A model generated the notes under the pieces. The model ran no database searches. It was not told the DNA's origin and saw only the letters and a program-made list of their open reading frames with translations. This document shows, in pieces, positions 6,989-14,368 of a stretch of 43,887 nucleotides of DNA (positions are counted from its first letter, which is position 1; each line of letters begins with the position of its first letter). Position numbers and translations under genes: made by a program. Source of the stretch: a virus; IMG/VR virus record IMGVR_UViG_3300042923_000597, positions 1 to 43,887 of that record; one strand, 5' to 3'.

Positions 6989-8631
6989 CAGGCCGCCTCC
7001 TCCTCCTCAGGCTCCGTGTTCGAGCCGCCCGCGCCGGGGGCCGGGGGAGCGCCGGGAAGCCCGAACGTCTCCAGGTCCACGGCACCCTCGTCCTCGATGC
7101 GCTTGAGTTCGGCCTCCACGTCCGCCTCGTCCCAGTCCGGGTGCATCGTCTTCACGCGGGTGTACCGGCTGGAGGCGTCCGAGTCCTTCTGAAGGTGCGC
7201 CGTCTCCGCCAGCGACTTCGGGGACTCCTGCACCGCGTCCGGGAAGACGACCTTCACGGGCATGGGCGTGATCTGGGTGCCGAAGACCTCGCGGTCCACG
7301 ATGAGGAGGCTCGTGAGGAGCGGTTCGAGCGCGGCCCGCCAGTACAGGACCTTCTTGTCCCGGGTGGCGAGGGTGCGCTTGTTGCGGCCCACGAACTCCG
7401 TCGCCGTCATCTCCGCGGCCCCCTCCCCGCCCTGCTCGTTGTCCGGGGTGAAGCCCGCCGCCTCGACGGCCTTCGCGGTGAGGTCGTCAATGATGGCCAG
7501 GTGCTCCTGGTAGCGAATGTCGAACTGCACCTGATCGATCGGTGCCTCCTGGCCCGTGTCGCCCGGCTGACGCTTCAGTGAGACGAAGAGGCGTTCGGAG
7601 CCATCCCACGACGCGCCCTTGCCGAACCCGGCGTTGCGGAGCATGTAGTCGGCCACGAGGAGGCGGCTCTGGCCGTCCTCCACGTCCCGCATGAGGCTGG
7701 ATGCCGTCTGGTCGATGGCGCTGAAGAGTCCGATGCACGCGGGGGTGAAGTCGGAGCGGCCCGCGTTGTTCTGCCGGTCCATGGGGTCCGGGAGCATGTT
7801 GGGCACGTTGACGGCCGTCGTCAGGCCGGGGCGCGCGAAGGTGGCCCCGAACTCGTTCACCCTCAGCGAGGCCGTGGAGGCGTGGTCGGAGAGCGGTGCC
7901 AGGCGGCCCAGGCTCACAGGGGTGCCCTTGTAGAGCGCATGGTAAATGAAGCCGCCCTCGTGGAGTTCGAGATGCCGCCAGACCTGGGATGCGTCGGAGT
8001 ACACCACGCGCCAGAACAGCACGCCGGTGAGGAACCCCCAGTCGTAGAACGGGAAGTACGCATCAGCGTCCGCCCGGGTGATCGTCGGGAACTGGGCGAT
8101 GGCCGGGTTCCATGCGAGGCGGAGCCCCACGGATCCGAGGGCGCTCGCCGTCTCCGCCGCCGACAGGAGGGTGGCCAGGAGGCCGATCTGATCCACGAGG
8201 GCATCCAGCCGGTCCTGAGTCTTCTGCGTCTCCGGGGCCGGGGTGACCTTCTTCGTCACCGGGTCCTGCACCGTGGGGCCCTCCACCACGAAGCGGGGCG
8301 GGTCGCTGAAGAGGGCTTCCGCGCTCATGTGAGCGATCTTCTCCGGCACCGGCAGGTGCACCTTCTCATCGAGCGGGCCCGACTGCGGGGTGCCCCAGAA
8401 CTTCGAGGATGCGCGCTCCTGGGCGCGTCGAGACTGGCCGGTGCCCAGGTGCAGGCCGGAGCCCGCGCCGGAGAGCCAGGACCGCACGCCACCGCCGGGC
8501 TGGGAGCCCTGGTAGAACGCGCGGAGGTCATCGGGGTCACCGGCATACCAGACGGAGCGCTCACCGATGCGGTCGTAGCGGGCGGCGTCCTGGGTGAGGG
8601 GCCAGTCGGAGTTTTCGGGCGGGAAGGGCAT
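6988..8631 (-). CDS. Portal protein
   Basis: This 547-residue protein starts MPFPPENSDWPLTQDAARYD. It has the hallmarks of SPP1 gp6-type portals: an N-terminal RFYQGS-like region, FSDPPRFVVEG near residue 110, a central alpha/beta domain (YFPFYDWGFLTGVLFWRVVY), a long C-terminal helical region (HLQKDSDASSRYTRVKTMHPDWDEADVEAELKRI) and an acidic tail. It forms the dodecameric DNA channel at one capsid vertex and docks the terminase. It lies between the large terminase and the MuF gene, the canonical order. Confidence 0.88.
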   Translation of the reverse strand: MPFPPENSDWPLTQDAARYDRIGERSVWYAGDPDDLRAFYQGSQPGGGVRSWLSGAGSGLHLGTGQSRRAQERASSKFWGTPQSGPLDEKVHLPVPEKIAHMSAEALFSDPPRFVVEGPTVQDPVTKKVTPAPETQKTQDRLDALVDQIGLLATLLSAAETASALGSVGLRLAWNPAIAQFPTITRADADAYFPFYDWGFLTGVLFWRVVYSDASQVWRHLELHEGGFIYHALYKGTPVSLGRLAPLSDHASTASLRVNEFGATFARPGLTTAVNVPNMLPDPMDRQNNAGRSDFTPACIGLFSAIDQTASSLMRDVEDGQSRLLVADYMLRNAGFGKGASWDGSERLFVSLKRQPGDTGQEAPIDQVQFDIRYQEHLAIIDDLTAKAVEAAGFTPDNEQGGEGAAEMTATEFVGRNKRTLATRDKKVLYWRAALEPLLTSLLIVDREVFGTQITPMPVKVVFPDAVQESPKSLAETAHLQKDSDASSRYTRVKTMHPDWDEADVEAELKRIEDEGAVDLETFGLPGAPPAPGAGGSNTEPEEEEAA

Positions 8632-8718
8632 CTAGCGCTCCTGGGTACTGGGCTGACACCCGGCCAGCCTCCGCGAATGGGGTGTGCCCCGGCCTCCAGC
8701 CTGGCGGGCTTCAGGGTA

Positions 8719-10062
8719 TCAGGCGGCTTCCGCCAGATCCGGGATGCTGAGGGGGATCACGTCCGACCACTCCCGGCGGGACGACATGACCGTGTAGCGG
8801 AGCGCGTCCACCTCGTCATCGTCTTCCTTCACAGGCTTCGTGTCGCCGCGCTCCGTGGCCTTCTCGTCCCAGAGGTACTGGGGGAGCCGGTCCAGGAGAT
8901 GCGGGCAATTCTCCTTCACCACGTACAGCCCGCCGGAGGAGAGGAGGGAGGCCACCGTCTGGATGCCGGGGAGCACCGCGTTCGACGCCGCGAGGGTCGT
9001 GTAGCCGCGCTCGTTCATCTCCGTGCGGAAGACCTTCGCCGCCGGGTCCACCGCCAGCCACTCGGGGGCCCGCCACTTCGGCATGGGCTGGCCCGCCAGC
9101 CACGCGAGGAACTGGTCGGCATGCTTGCCCACGGTGGCCGACTGGGGTGCGAACTCATCCAGGACGATGAGGACGTACCGCTGAGCGAGCCCCGGTCGTG
9201 GTGCCTGATCCGTCCAGTCCACCCGGCCCGTCTCGACGGATGCCCACACCTTCGCGAGCCCCAGGAGGTACGCCCTCGTCTGGTGGGTCTGGCCGTAGTC
9301 CAGGCCCGCCATGAGCGTCCTCTCGATGGTGACCTGGGGTGGCAGGCCCTCCCGGGGCAGGAGAGCCGCGAGCGGGGCCGTCATCAGCCCCTCGTCCCAC
9401 TCCTGGTAGACGGCACCATCGGCACCGACCCAGAGCCCCAGGATGAAGCGCTTGTACCACATGCCGGTCATGCCAGCCTTGATGAACTTCAGGTACTCCG
9501 GCGACAGGCTGGGGTTGTCGTCCAGGGTGAAGTGATGGCGGATGAGGGACAGGTCCGGCTCGCCCTCGCGGTCCAGGTACTCCGTCTTCAGCCAGTGCCG
9601 GTTGCTGTCCGGGTTCGTGGTGCAGAAGAGGCGGGCCCCGGTGATGCTCATGCGGCCGAGGAGTTGCTGGAAGAACTCCTTGCTCACGAGGGTGGCCTCG
9701 TCCAGGTACGCCCCGGCGAGGGTGAGGCCTCGGATCTTCCCCTCCGCGGCCGCGTTGTTGGCACCGAAGATGTGCACGAGGCGGCCCATGACGATGGCCG
9801 TGGATGCCCCTCGGGTGTGCTGGATGGCGGCCGGGTGCAACTCATCGATCACGTCGAGCACGTTGCGTTCGAGGGTCTGCGTCGTCTTGCCGATCATGGC
9901 CAGCGGCCCGGGCGGCCCGTACCGGCAGAAGTCCAGCCAGGCGATGATGCTGGAGAGGGTCTTGCCGGAGCGGATGGCCCCGTCCCACACGTTGATCCGG
10001 TGGGTGCCGCGCTTGATGCAGGCCTTCTGCTTCGGAGACAGGCCGAATGCGGCCCCCGTCAC
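8719..10062 (-). CDS. terL: Terminase large subunit
   Basis: This is the packaging motor: an ATPase followed by an RNase H-fold nuclease, 447 residues. Walker A is GAIRSGKT (residues 28-35) and Walker B is in LAGAYLDEATLV, followed by a CTTNPDSNRHWLK coupling segment. Nuclease acidic residues lie in AGLDYGQTH, LIVLDEFAP and DEVDALRYTV. The start is the GTG at 10062 because its GTGA overlaps the stop of the gene before it. A longer frame extends to 10323, but its first 87 residues are Arg/Pro-rich and overlap two better genes. Confidence 0.92.
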   Translation of the reverse strand: MTGAAFGLSPKQKACIKRGTHRINVWDGAIRSGKTLSSIIAWLDFCRYGPPGPLAMIGKTTQTLERNVLDVIDELHPAAIQHTRGASTAIVMGRLVHIFGANNAAAEGKIRGLTLAGAYLDEATLVSKEFFQQLLGRMSITGARLFCTTNPDSNRHWLKTEYLDREGEPDLSLIRHHFTLDDNPSLSPEYLKFIKAGMTGMWYKRFILGLWVGADGAVYQEWDEGLMTAPLAALLPREGLPPQVTIERTLMAGLDYGQTHQTRAYLLGLAKVWASVETGRVDWTDQAPRPGLAQRYVLIVLDEFAPQSATVGKHADQFLAWLAGQPMPKWRAPEWLAVDPAAKVFRTEMNERGYTTLAASNAVLPGIQTVASLLSSGGLYVVKENCPHLLDRLPQYLWDEKATERGDTKPVKEDDDEVDALRYTVMSSRREWSDVIPLSIPDLAEAA

Positions 10063-10238
10063 CGGAGGTCCGCCCAGCGCTGACGCTCCGCCGGGCCCGC
10101 GGGCTCCGCCTCCACGGGCGGCCAGTTGCCGCGGGTGCGCCGGTCGGGCTGAACGTACAGCGGGTGACCGCACTGCTCCCACGGGTGCTCTGGATGGTAC
10201 GAGTCCGTGCCGTCCCAGTCGAGTTCGCGGCCGCTCAT
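10059..10238 (-). CDS. Small protein upstream of the large terminase
   Basis: This is a 59-residue protein, MSGRELDWDGTDSYHPEHPW at its start, with a Cys-Gly-His turn (EQCGHPLYVQPDRR) and a Trp-rich end. It is linked on both sides by four-base overlaps: its ATGA overlaps the stop of the gene upstream and its final GTGA gives the terminase start. That tight fit is the main evidence that it is real. I do not recognise the family; an accessory role in packaging is only a guess from position. Confidence 0.7.
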   Translation of the reverse strand: MSGRELDWDGTDSYHPEHPWEQCGHPLYVQPDRRTRGNWPPVEAEPAGPAERQRWADLR

Positions 10239-10525
10239 TTGAACGCTCCAGCCTCAGCGAGGGCGTCCACTGCGATGCGGCCGCGCGCCATCCACGTCTC
10301 GCGCTCGTCGGAGCGGAGCCCATCCCAGAGGGCGGGCTTGCACAGGGCTCGTGCGACCACGAGAGACAGGGCCTCCAGCGGATCCAGAGCGGGAATGTCT
10401 ACGCGCTCCAGGCGGGCGTTGCGGACGTAGAAGACCTCGGGGGCATTCTCCACGTCCTCGACGGGCAGGGGCATGCTCCACCCCTGCACCGGGTGGCGGT
10501 AGTCCACGAAGCCCTCACGTCCCAT
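10235..10525 (-). CDS. Unknown protein, first gene of the terminase transcript
   Basis: The protein has 96 residues (MGREGFVDYRHPVQGWSMPL...). It is compact and mixed alpha/beta, ending in the helix ERETWMARGRIAVDALAEAG. I do not recognise it. The ATG at 10525 is favoured over upstream codons because TAGACT lies exactly seven bases before it with no ribosome-binding site, the same arrangement found before the ParB-like gene at 18980. The message is therefore probably leaderless and may start the late packaging operon. Its stop overlaps the next gene (ATGA). Confidence 0.7.
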   Translation of the reverse strand: MGREGFVDYRHPVQGWSMPLPVEDVENAPEVFYVRNARLERVDIPALDPLEALSLVVARALCKPALWDGLRSDERETWMARGRIAVDALAEAGAFK

Positions 10526-10532
10526 GAGGGGG

Positions 10533-10538
10533 AGTCTA
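10533..10538 (-). promoter_or_regulatory. -10 box for a probable leaderless transcript
   Basis: TAGACT then CCCCCTC then ATG: the start codon falls where transcription should begin. The 16-base block differs at one base from that before 18980. The TAG of this box is also the stop codon of the gene at 10536-10757. No clear -35 is visible. Confidence 0.55.
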
Positions 10539-10757
10539 CCCGCCAGACCGCCCGTACCGGCTGGCCACGCGGGCCCGCACCGTCTCCGCGGACTTGACGC
10601 GGGCGATGTGCCACCGCTTGCAGGGGCACTCGTAATGCTCCATGGCCCAGCCGTAGCCGCGCTCTGCCGCACGTGCCGCGGCGATGGCCTCCGGCTCCCG
10701 GCGGTACCGGTCCTTCGTGGGCGTGGGACAGTGCCTCAGCGACCGGCGCTCACCCAC
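10536..10757 (-). CDS. Small Cys-containing protein of a common actinophage type
   Basis: With a GTG start at 10757 it is 73 residues: PTPTKDRYRREPEAIAAARA, a helix rich in Ala/Arg, then a CPCKRWHIARV segment. This layout (a CPTPTK opening, a helix, then Y-x-CPC-x-x-WH) resembles short proteins seen in many actinobacterial phages, probably metal binding. The start is chosen because it overlaps the previous stop by eight bases. An ATG at 10829 in the same frame is possible but would bury half of the gene at 10750-10908. Confidence 0.62.
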   Translation of the reverse strand: MGERRSLRHCPTPTKDRYRREPEAIAAARAAERGYGWAMEHYECPCKRWHIARVKSAETVRARVASRYGRSGG

Positions 10758-10908
10758 GGCGGCCCCCCAGCCTCCGTCGCCTCTGAAGGCGTCTCTCAGC
10801 ACGTCGGACGTTCGCCAGGGCCAGCGCATACCCCACGGATCCGCTCAGAAGCGTCCAGAGGCCGAAAACGAGGAGCGCCGTGCCCTCATCGACCTCCTGG
10901 GCGCTCAC
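10750..10908 (-). CDS. Small membrane protein
   Basis: This 52-residue protein reads VSAQEVDEGTALLVFGLWTL at its start, then SGSVGYALALANVRRAE and an Arg-rich end (RRLQRRRRLGGRRG). One or two hydrophobic segments span residues 10-34 and the positive C-terminus should stay in the cytoplasm. Its GTG start overlaps the preceding stop by four bases (GTGA) and its own stop overlaps the next start. It is easily missed because it is so short. Function unknown. Confidence 0.65.
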   Translation of the reverse strand: MSAQEVDEGTALLVFGLWTLLSGSVGYALALANVRRAERRLQRRRRLGGRRG

Positions 10909-11060
10909 GGGCCGACCTCCACCGCCACGGGCGTGCCGTGAGCCATGGCCACGCGGAGGAGATAGATGGCCTCCTCAGGCGTATCCGCCTCGATGGTGGC
11001 CTCCAGGCGCTTCACGCCGGGTGCCGCGGACGCCACGGTCACGACGTACAGGCCCTTCAC
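10905..11060 (-). CDS. Small unknown protein
   Basis: It has 51 residues: a beta strand (KGLYVVTVASAAPGVKRLEA), a helix (TPEEAIYLLRVAMAHG) and a last strand (TPVAVEVGP), suggesting a compact beta-alpha-beta fold. The GTG start at 11060 is set by a GTGA overlap with the gene upstream. A longer frame to 11138 only adds Arg/His-rich residues inside that gene. I do not recognise the family. Confidence 0.62.
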   Translation of the reverse strand: MKGLYVVTVASAAPGVKRLEATIEADTPEEAIYLLRVAMAHGTPVAVEVGP

Positions 11061-11308
11061 CGGAGCCACCCCCGCACGAGGGAGATGGCGCTCAGCACGA
11101 GGACGGCGGTGAAGATCCGGCCCCCGATGCCCCCACATTGAGCACTCTGCTCACCCCGGCGGGTTCCGGCCCGTGAGCCCACGTCACTATCGCTCACCAG
11201 AGGCTCCCCTTCTTCAGCATCCTGCCCAGTCAGGAGGTCATCGAAGGTGGGTTCATCCACGAGATACCCGTCCGTCAGGCGCTCGTCCCACCACTCCAGG
11301 CGGCTCAT
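11057..11308 (-). CDS. Small protein with C-terminal membrane anchor
   Basis: This is an 83-residue protein. The first 45 residues are acidic (WWDERLTDGYLVDEPTFDD), a polar linker follows, and residues 65-80 (IFTAVLVLSAISLVRGWLR) form a single C-terminal transmembrane helix with basic residues after it. It would be a tail-anchored protein with its acidic domain in the cytoplasm. It overlaps neighbours by four bases on both sides. No family recognised. Confidence 0.65.
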   Translation of the reverse strand: MSRLEWWDERLTDGYLVDEPTFDDLLTGQDAEEGEPLVSDSDVGSRAGTRRGEQSAQCGGIGGRIFTAVLVLSAISLVRGWLR

Positions 11309-11685
11309 CCGCGGTCGCGCTCACGGCGGGCACGGGCGGCCTCCTGCACGTCGGAGAGGTCCGCGGCCGGGCCGTACATGACGGCGCACCGCACCTTCAC
11401 CGGGGCGGTCAGGTCCAGGTGGGCGACGAGGGCGGCGTGCTCGAAGAGGCCACCGCATGCCGGGCACGCCTCCAGGACGGGCTCCGGCTCCGCCTCCTCC
11501 GGCACCTGCACGTCACCCGGCGCGAGGGGGTACTGGGGCGGGACCGCACCGATGGCGGCGTAGGCGTCATGGAGGGTCCTGAAGGTGCCCTCGATCCAGC
11601 CGCCGTCGTCCGAGCACCGGTAGCCGGTGCCGTCCCCGAGCGCGTGGATGGTGCCCTCAGGGCCGTCGTAGATAGCGGGGTTCAT
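11305..11685 (-). CDS. Putative zinc-binding protein
   Basis: From the ATG at 11685, which has GAGGAGG at good spacing, the protein has 126 residues. A Gly/Thr-rich N-terminal part (IYDGPEGTIHALGDGTGYRC) is followed by an acidic linker and a CPACGGLFEHAALVAHLDL segment that looks like a CxxC...H...H zinc finger. The final helix is Arg-rich. The frame extends nine codons upstream but without a ribosome-binding site. Function unknown. Confidence 0.65.
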   Translation of the reverse strand: MNPAIYDGPEGTIHALGDGTGYRCSDDGGWIEGTFRTLHDAYAAIGAVPPQYPLAPGDVQVPEEAEPEPVLEACPACGGLFEHAALVAHLDLTAPVKVRCAVMYGPAADLSDVQEAARARRERDRG

Positions 11686-11695
11686 GGGTGCCTCC

Positions 11696-11800
11696 TCAGG
11701 CTTCGGTTCCATCTTCGAGCATGGCCCTGACCTGGGCTAGAGCCTCCGCGAATGCACGCGGCGACAGTGGCTCGGGCGAGGGTGCGGGGGTGTCACGCAT
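11696..11800 (-). CDS. Very small unknown protein
   Basis: It has 34 residues: a Pro/Ser-rich start (MRDTPAPSPEPLSP) and one amphipathic helix (RAFAEALAQVRAMLEDG). It overlaps the previous stop by eight bases and ends 11 bases before the next start, leaving no other coding option in this stretch. The evidence is position and composition only, so confidence is moderate. Confidence 0.5.
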   Translation of the reverse strand: MRDTPAPSPEPLSPRAFAEALAQVRAMLEDGTEA

Positions 11801-12149
11801 AGGGGTTCTTCGGGCAGGTGCCCTCGTGGGCCTGGAAGAGGGCCAGCCCTTCCCCGGGCTTCGTGGGGGTGCCGAGGGCGGTGTCGCACATCGCACAGTG
11901 CACGGGGAGCCCGGAGGCGAGGAATTGAGCCTCCAGCGCGTCGTGCTCCGCCCACGGGTCTGGCTCAGGATCCGGCTCGGGGTCCGGCCGTGTCTTCACC
12001 CATGTGGTGCCCGCGTGCACTGGAGCACCACAGGCGCACGCCACCGGGGCCGTCAGCGAGCGAACGGTGTGCTCTGGCCCCTGGGCTACCCCGATGGCCT
12101 CCACGGCCGCGAGAGCGCCGCTGAGCGCTTCTGGCGTGATGTGCTTCAT
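11793..12149 (-). CDS. Putative zinc-binding protein with two Cys pairs
   Basis: The protein has 118 residues from the ATG at 12149, which has a strong GGAGGAGG site. Helix ITPEALSGALAAVEAIG opens the protein. A CACGAPVHAG turn, a DPEPDPEPDP acidic-Pro spacer, then CAMCDTALG and HEGTCPKNPYA follow. The Cys/His spacing suggests two small zinc sites separated by the spacer. The start overlaps the previous stop (ATGA). Not recognised as a named family. Confidence 0.65.
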   Translation of the reverse strand: MKHITPEALSGALAAVEAIGVAQGPEHTVRSLTAPVACACGAPVHAGTTWVKTRPDPEPDPEPDPWAEHDALEAQFLASGLPVHCAMCDTALGTPTKPGEGLALFQAHEGTCPKNPYA

Positions 12150-12295
12150 GCCGCCTCCTCCGCGTGGGGCTCCATCGACTCCTGGGAGCATCGGCAGAGG
12201 TACGTGTCCACGTGCACGAGCACCCGGTCATCCTCGTAGAACGCGCCGTAGGGCCGCACCCACTGGATCGGCCTGGCACAGTGACGGCAGATCAT
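12146..12295 (-). CDS. Small Cys-rich protein
   Basis: This 49-residue protein starts MICRHCARPIQWVRPYGAF and continues to LCRCSQE. The CRHC...LCRC arrangement suggests one zinc ribbon made from two Cys pairs about 25 residues apart. It begins within an ATGA overlap and ends in another. Similar tiny zinc-ribbon proteins are scattered through this arm (13346, 15358, 21296). Confidence 0.6.
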   Translation of the reverse strand: MICRHCARPIQWVRPYGAFYEDDRVLVHVDTYLCRCSQESMEPHAEEAA

Positions 12296-12396
12296 GCGCG
12301 GCGTCCCACCACGACGGGGAGCACGTGCAGGACACGAGTCCCATCCGGGCGGTGCTCCACGAGCGGCCTGATGATCGTCAGCGGCTTCGCGTTCAT
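12292..12396 (-). CDS. Very small unknown protein after the small terminase
   Basis: It has 34 residues: MNAKPLTIIRPLVEHRPDGT then RVLHVLPVVVGRRA, a likely beta hairpin. GGGGGAGG lies upstream, and both ends overlap neighbours by four bases (ATGA at each). Its reality rests on that coupling and on the balanced codon composition. No family is recognised. Confidence 0.55.
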   Translation of the reverse strand: MNAKPLTIIRPLVEHRPDGTRVLHVLPVVVGRRA

Positions 12397-12863
12397 GCCG
12401 GAGCCTCCCCCTGCTGAGCCTGCTCCCCCAGCACGAGGGCATCCAGGAGAGAGTGCACCGCGTGGACACCCTCCTGAGCCTGCTCATCCAGGTTCAGGTA
12501 CCGGGCGCGGCGCTCCATGATGCGGAGCATGCGATCCACGGCGAAGAGGTCACCGCCGACGACGAGACGCATCACCGGCACGAGGGCCGCATCCAGGCGG
12601 GCGAGTTCCATGTCCCGGAGGTCGTCCCGCTCCTCCTTCGGCATGGCCCGCACGGCTTCCCGCACCCACAGGGAGACGGTCTGCGGCGAGACGCCGAGGT
12701 GCTGGCCGATGGACTCGAATGACTGGCCCTGTCGGCGGAGGGTGAAGGCCTCCAGGCGGCGTGATGCCCGCTCCACGCGCTTCTTCGCGTTCCGGCGGGG
12801 GACGGGCCGGGGTTCGTCACCTAGTGCGTACTCGGTGGGGTCAGCGATATGCGCTTCAGACAT
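12393..12863 (-). CDS. Terminase small subunit (probable)
   Basis: From the ATG at 12863, with GGAGGG upstream, the protein has 156 residues. A helix-turn-helix lies at residues 48-70 (SFESIGQHLGVSPQTVSLWV), followed by long helices (ERDDLRDMELARLDAALVPV and VDRMLRIMERRARYLNLDE). This HTH-plus-oligomerisation-helix design is typical of small terminases, which recognise phage DNA and regulate the motor. It lies 2.3 kb from the large subunit with ten small genes between, an unusually long gap. A transcription regulator is the alternative reading. Confidence 0.7.
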   Translation of the reverse strand: MSEAHIADPTEYALGDEPRPVPRRNAKKRVERASRRLEAFTLRRQGQSFESIGQHLGVSPQTVSLWVREAVRAMPKEERDDLRDMELARLDAALVPVMRLVVGGDLFAVDRMLRIMERRARYLNLDEQAQEGVHAVHSLLDALVLGEQAQQGEAPA

Positions 12864-13143
12864 GGGTGCCCTCCAGGCTTGCGGGCTCCTCCCGCTGAGG
12901 GTCATCGTAGACCGGCATTTCGGCCAGGATGCCGCGGAGCGCTTCGTCTACGTCCCCAGGTCCGGCCATGCGGGGCAGGGAGCGCTTCAGGGCCTCCAGG
13001 CGGCGGCGGGTGCGGCGGAGGTCACCGAAGCCGTGTGCGGCGAGGGCGTCCAGGATCGTCTCGCATTGCTCCCGGCGCTGGCCTCCCTCGGTGAGGAGGG
13101 TGTCCAGGGTGAGCATCATGTCGATGAGCGCTTCACGGTTCAT
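12856..13143 (-). CDS. Unknown helical protein
   Basis: The protein has 95 residues from the ATG at 13143, which has AGGAGG upstream. It is nearly all helix: ALIDMMLTLDTLLTEGGQRR then CETILDALAAHGFGDLRRTR and RRLEALKRSLPRM. It may form a coiled coil. It overlaps the small terminase start by eight bases. No family is recognised. Its location directly before the small terminase is the only functional hint. Confidence 0.62.
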   Translation of the reverse strand: MNREALIDMMLTLDTLLTEGGQRREQCETILDALAAHGFGDLRRTRRRLEALKRSLPRMAGPGDVDEALRGILAEMPVYDDPQREEPASLEGTHV

Positions 13144-13349
13144 GCGGTGGCCTCCTGCCACGAGTCCGGGATGGGTTGCCCTTCCCACCCGGCGATGACG
13201 GTGCGGGCGAGGGCCTGGTCTGCGATGGCGCGGCATGCGGCCGCGTGCGCCTGGGGGATGGTCTGCCCCTCCGCGAGGCGGGTGTCGAACGTGGTGTCGT
13301 AGAGGTCCGCGAGCGCACGGTCCTCGGGGGAGATGGGTGAGGTCTTCAT
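13140..13349 (-). CDS. Small unknown helical protein
   Basis: It has 69 residues, starting MKTSPISPEDRALADLYDTT. Two helices are predicted by eye (EDRALADLYDTTFDTRLAEG and IPQAHAAACRAIADQALART), then a Trp-containing tail. The ATG lies inside the stop of the previous gene (AAATGA). Not recognised. Confidence 0.6.
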   Translation of the reverse strand: MKTSPISPEDRALADLYDTTFDTRLAEGQTIPQAHAAACRAIADQALARTVIAGWEGQPIPDSWQEATA

Positions 13350-13519
13350 TTGCAGTCCGGGCAGTAGTCGCGGGTGATGCGGTCGGTGCAGGGGACGCCG
13401 ACGCGCCACCCGCGGGTCTTCAGGAGGGATCGGGCGACCCCGGCGGTGTCGGCCACCCCGGCGTCCTCCCACGCTCCGCACTTGTCGCAGAAGATCGTGG
13501 TGAGCCTGCTGGCGCTCAT
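13346..13519 (-). CDS. Small zinc-ribbon protein
   Basis: This 57-residue protein has CDKCGAWE near residue 11 and CPDCK at the very end, with a helix (TAGVARSLLKTRGWRVGV) between. Two Cys pairs about 40 residues apart and a bulky hydrophobic core suggest one zinc-ribbon fold. ATGA overlaps link it to both neighbours. Function unknown. Confidence 0.62.
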   Translation of the reverse strand: MSASRLTTIFCDKCGAWEDAGVADTAGVARSLLKTRGWRVGVPCTDRITRDYCPDCK

Positions 13520-13791
13520 CCGAAGTCCAGGTAGTCGGCCAGGGCGCGGTCGGACCATTCCGCGGTGGTCCCCTGGGGGACGAAGACCCGCACGTCGCGC
13601 TGAACGCCGGGGAAGCGGATGACCTTCGCCACGTACAGGCCGAGGGGGTAGTCCATCACCGGGGGGAGCGCGTCGGCCATGCTGGGGCTGGCGAGCATGG
13701 GCGGCGTCGGGATGGGCAGGACGACCTCGCGCATGCCCTCTGGGACGTTGAGCCGCTGGCCGTGGGCGAAGCCGCCGAGGAAGAGGGGCAT
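13516..13791 (-). CDS. Unknown protein
   Basis: It is a 91-residue protein with a Pro-rich middle (PIPTPPMLASPSM) and beta-type segments (YVAKVIRFPGVQRDVRVFVP) before a C-terminal helix. It starts in a TGATG overlap with the DUF732-like gene. No recognisable domain. It is counted as a gene because it fills the operon exactly and has no rival frame. Confidence 0.6.
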   Translation of the reverse strand: MPLFLGGFAHGQRLNVPEGMREVVLPIPTPPMLASPSMADALPPVMDYPLGLYVAKVIRFPGVQRDVRVFVPQGTTAEWSDRALADYLDFG

Positions 13792-14249
13792 CAGTCAGCC
13801 GCTCCCGGGCACAGGTGCACGGCGGCCGCGGAGACGGTGGCCTGCACGATGGCCTCAGCCCGCGGGTCCTCCTGGCGCGTCTCCTCCCGGATGGTGGCCA
13901 TGGGCTTCCCGGCCTGGAGGTCGATGCAGACGGATGCGCCGAGGTCCATGGCGTCACCCTGGAGTGCGTCCGTCCAGACGACGGCCTCGCTTGTCGCGGC
14001 ATCCCGGACGCTGGCGATGAAGTGCTCCTCGGGCGTCTCCGGCTTCGGGGTGCACCCCAGGAGGAGGAGGAGCACGGTGCCGCAGACGATCACGAAGACG
14101 GCGGCGCTCACCCACGGGGCCAGGCGTCGGCCGAAGCGGTACGCCTGCACGTCGGTGCCGCAGAGCCCACAGCGGCCCTCCATGGGCTTCGGGTGCGGCG
14201 TGTTGGGGCAGTCTCTCGCGGTGAAGAGGTAGCCCGGGCGGGGCTTCAT
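13791..14249 (-). CDS. Membrane protein with DUF732-like C-terminal domain
   Basis: The protein has 152 residues from the ATG at 14249. Layout: a short zinc-ribbon-like N-terminus (CPNTPHPKPMEGRCGLCG), a transmembrane helix at about 49-67 (WVSAAVFVIVCGTVLLLLLG), and an outside domain from residue 72. In that domain, EEHFIASVRDAAT, ASVCIDLQAGKP and VSAAAVHLCPG place two Cys as in the DUF732 family of actinobacterial secreted proteins. Such domains are rare outside actinobacteria and their phages, supporting the host assignment. The topology is inferred from the sequence. Confidence 0.65.
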   Translation of the reverse strand: MKPRPGYLFTARDCPNTPHPKPMEGRCGLCGTDVQAYRFGRRLAPWVSAAVFVIVCGTVLLLLLGCTPKPETPEEHFIASVRDAATSEAVVWTDALQGDAMDLGASVCIDLQAGKPMATIREETRQEDPRAEAIVQATVSAAAVHLCPGAAD

Positions 14250-14368
14250 GCGTCCCCCTCCTCTCGTAGGCGCTGGGCGATGCGGATCAGCACGAGGACG
14301 TTGACCAGGGTGACGACGGCGCTCGTGTACGCCACGGCGAGGAGGCTGGCCTCGGGTGAGGGCTTCAT
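14246..14368 (-). CDS. Small membrane protein
   Basis: This is a 40-residue protein whose residues 7-29 (ASLLAVAYTSAVVTLVNVLV) form one transmembrane helix, with a basic/acidic tail (RIAQRLREEGDA). GGAGGAG lies upstream and ATGA overlaps connect it to both neighbours. Function unknown. It is one of at least five short membrane proteins in the genome. Confidence 0.62.
   Translation of the reverse strand: MKPSPEASLLAVAYTSAVVTLVNVLVLIRIAQRLREEGDA

Noticed and set aside
7882-10083. A plus-strand open frame of 733 codons opposite portal and terminase
   Set aside because: It is antisense to two clear genes. Its product is Arg/Gly/His/Val-rich with no domain, as expected from a mirrored high-GC codon pattern.
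10063-10323. Longer N-terminus for the large terminase (87 more residues)
   Set aside because: The added residues are Arg/Pro-rich and lie across the 59-residue gene and part of the next. The GTG at 10062 has the usual four-base overlap.
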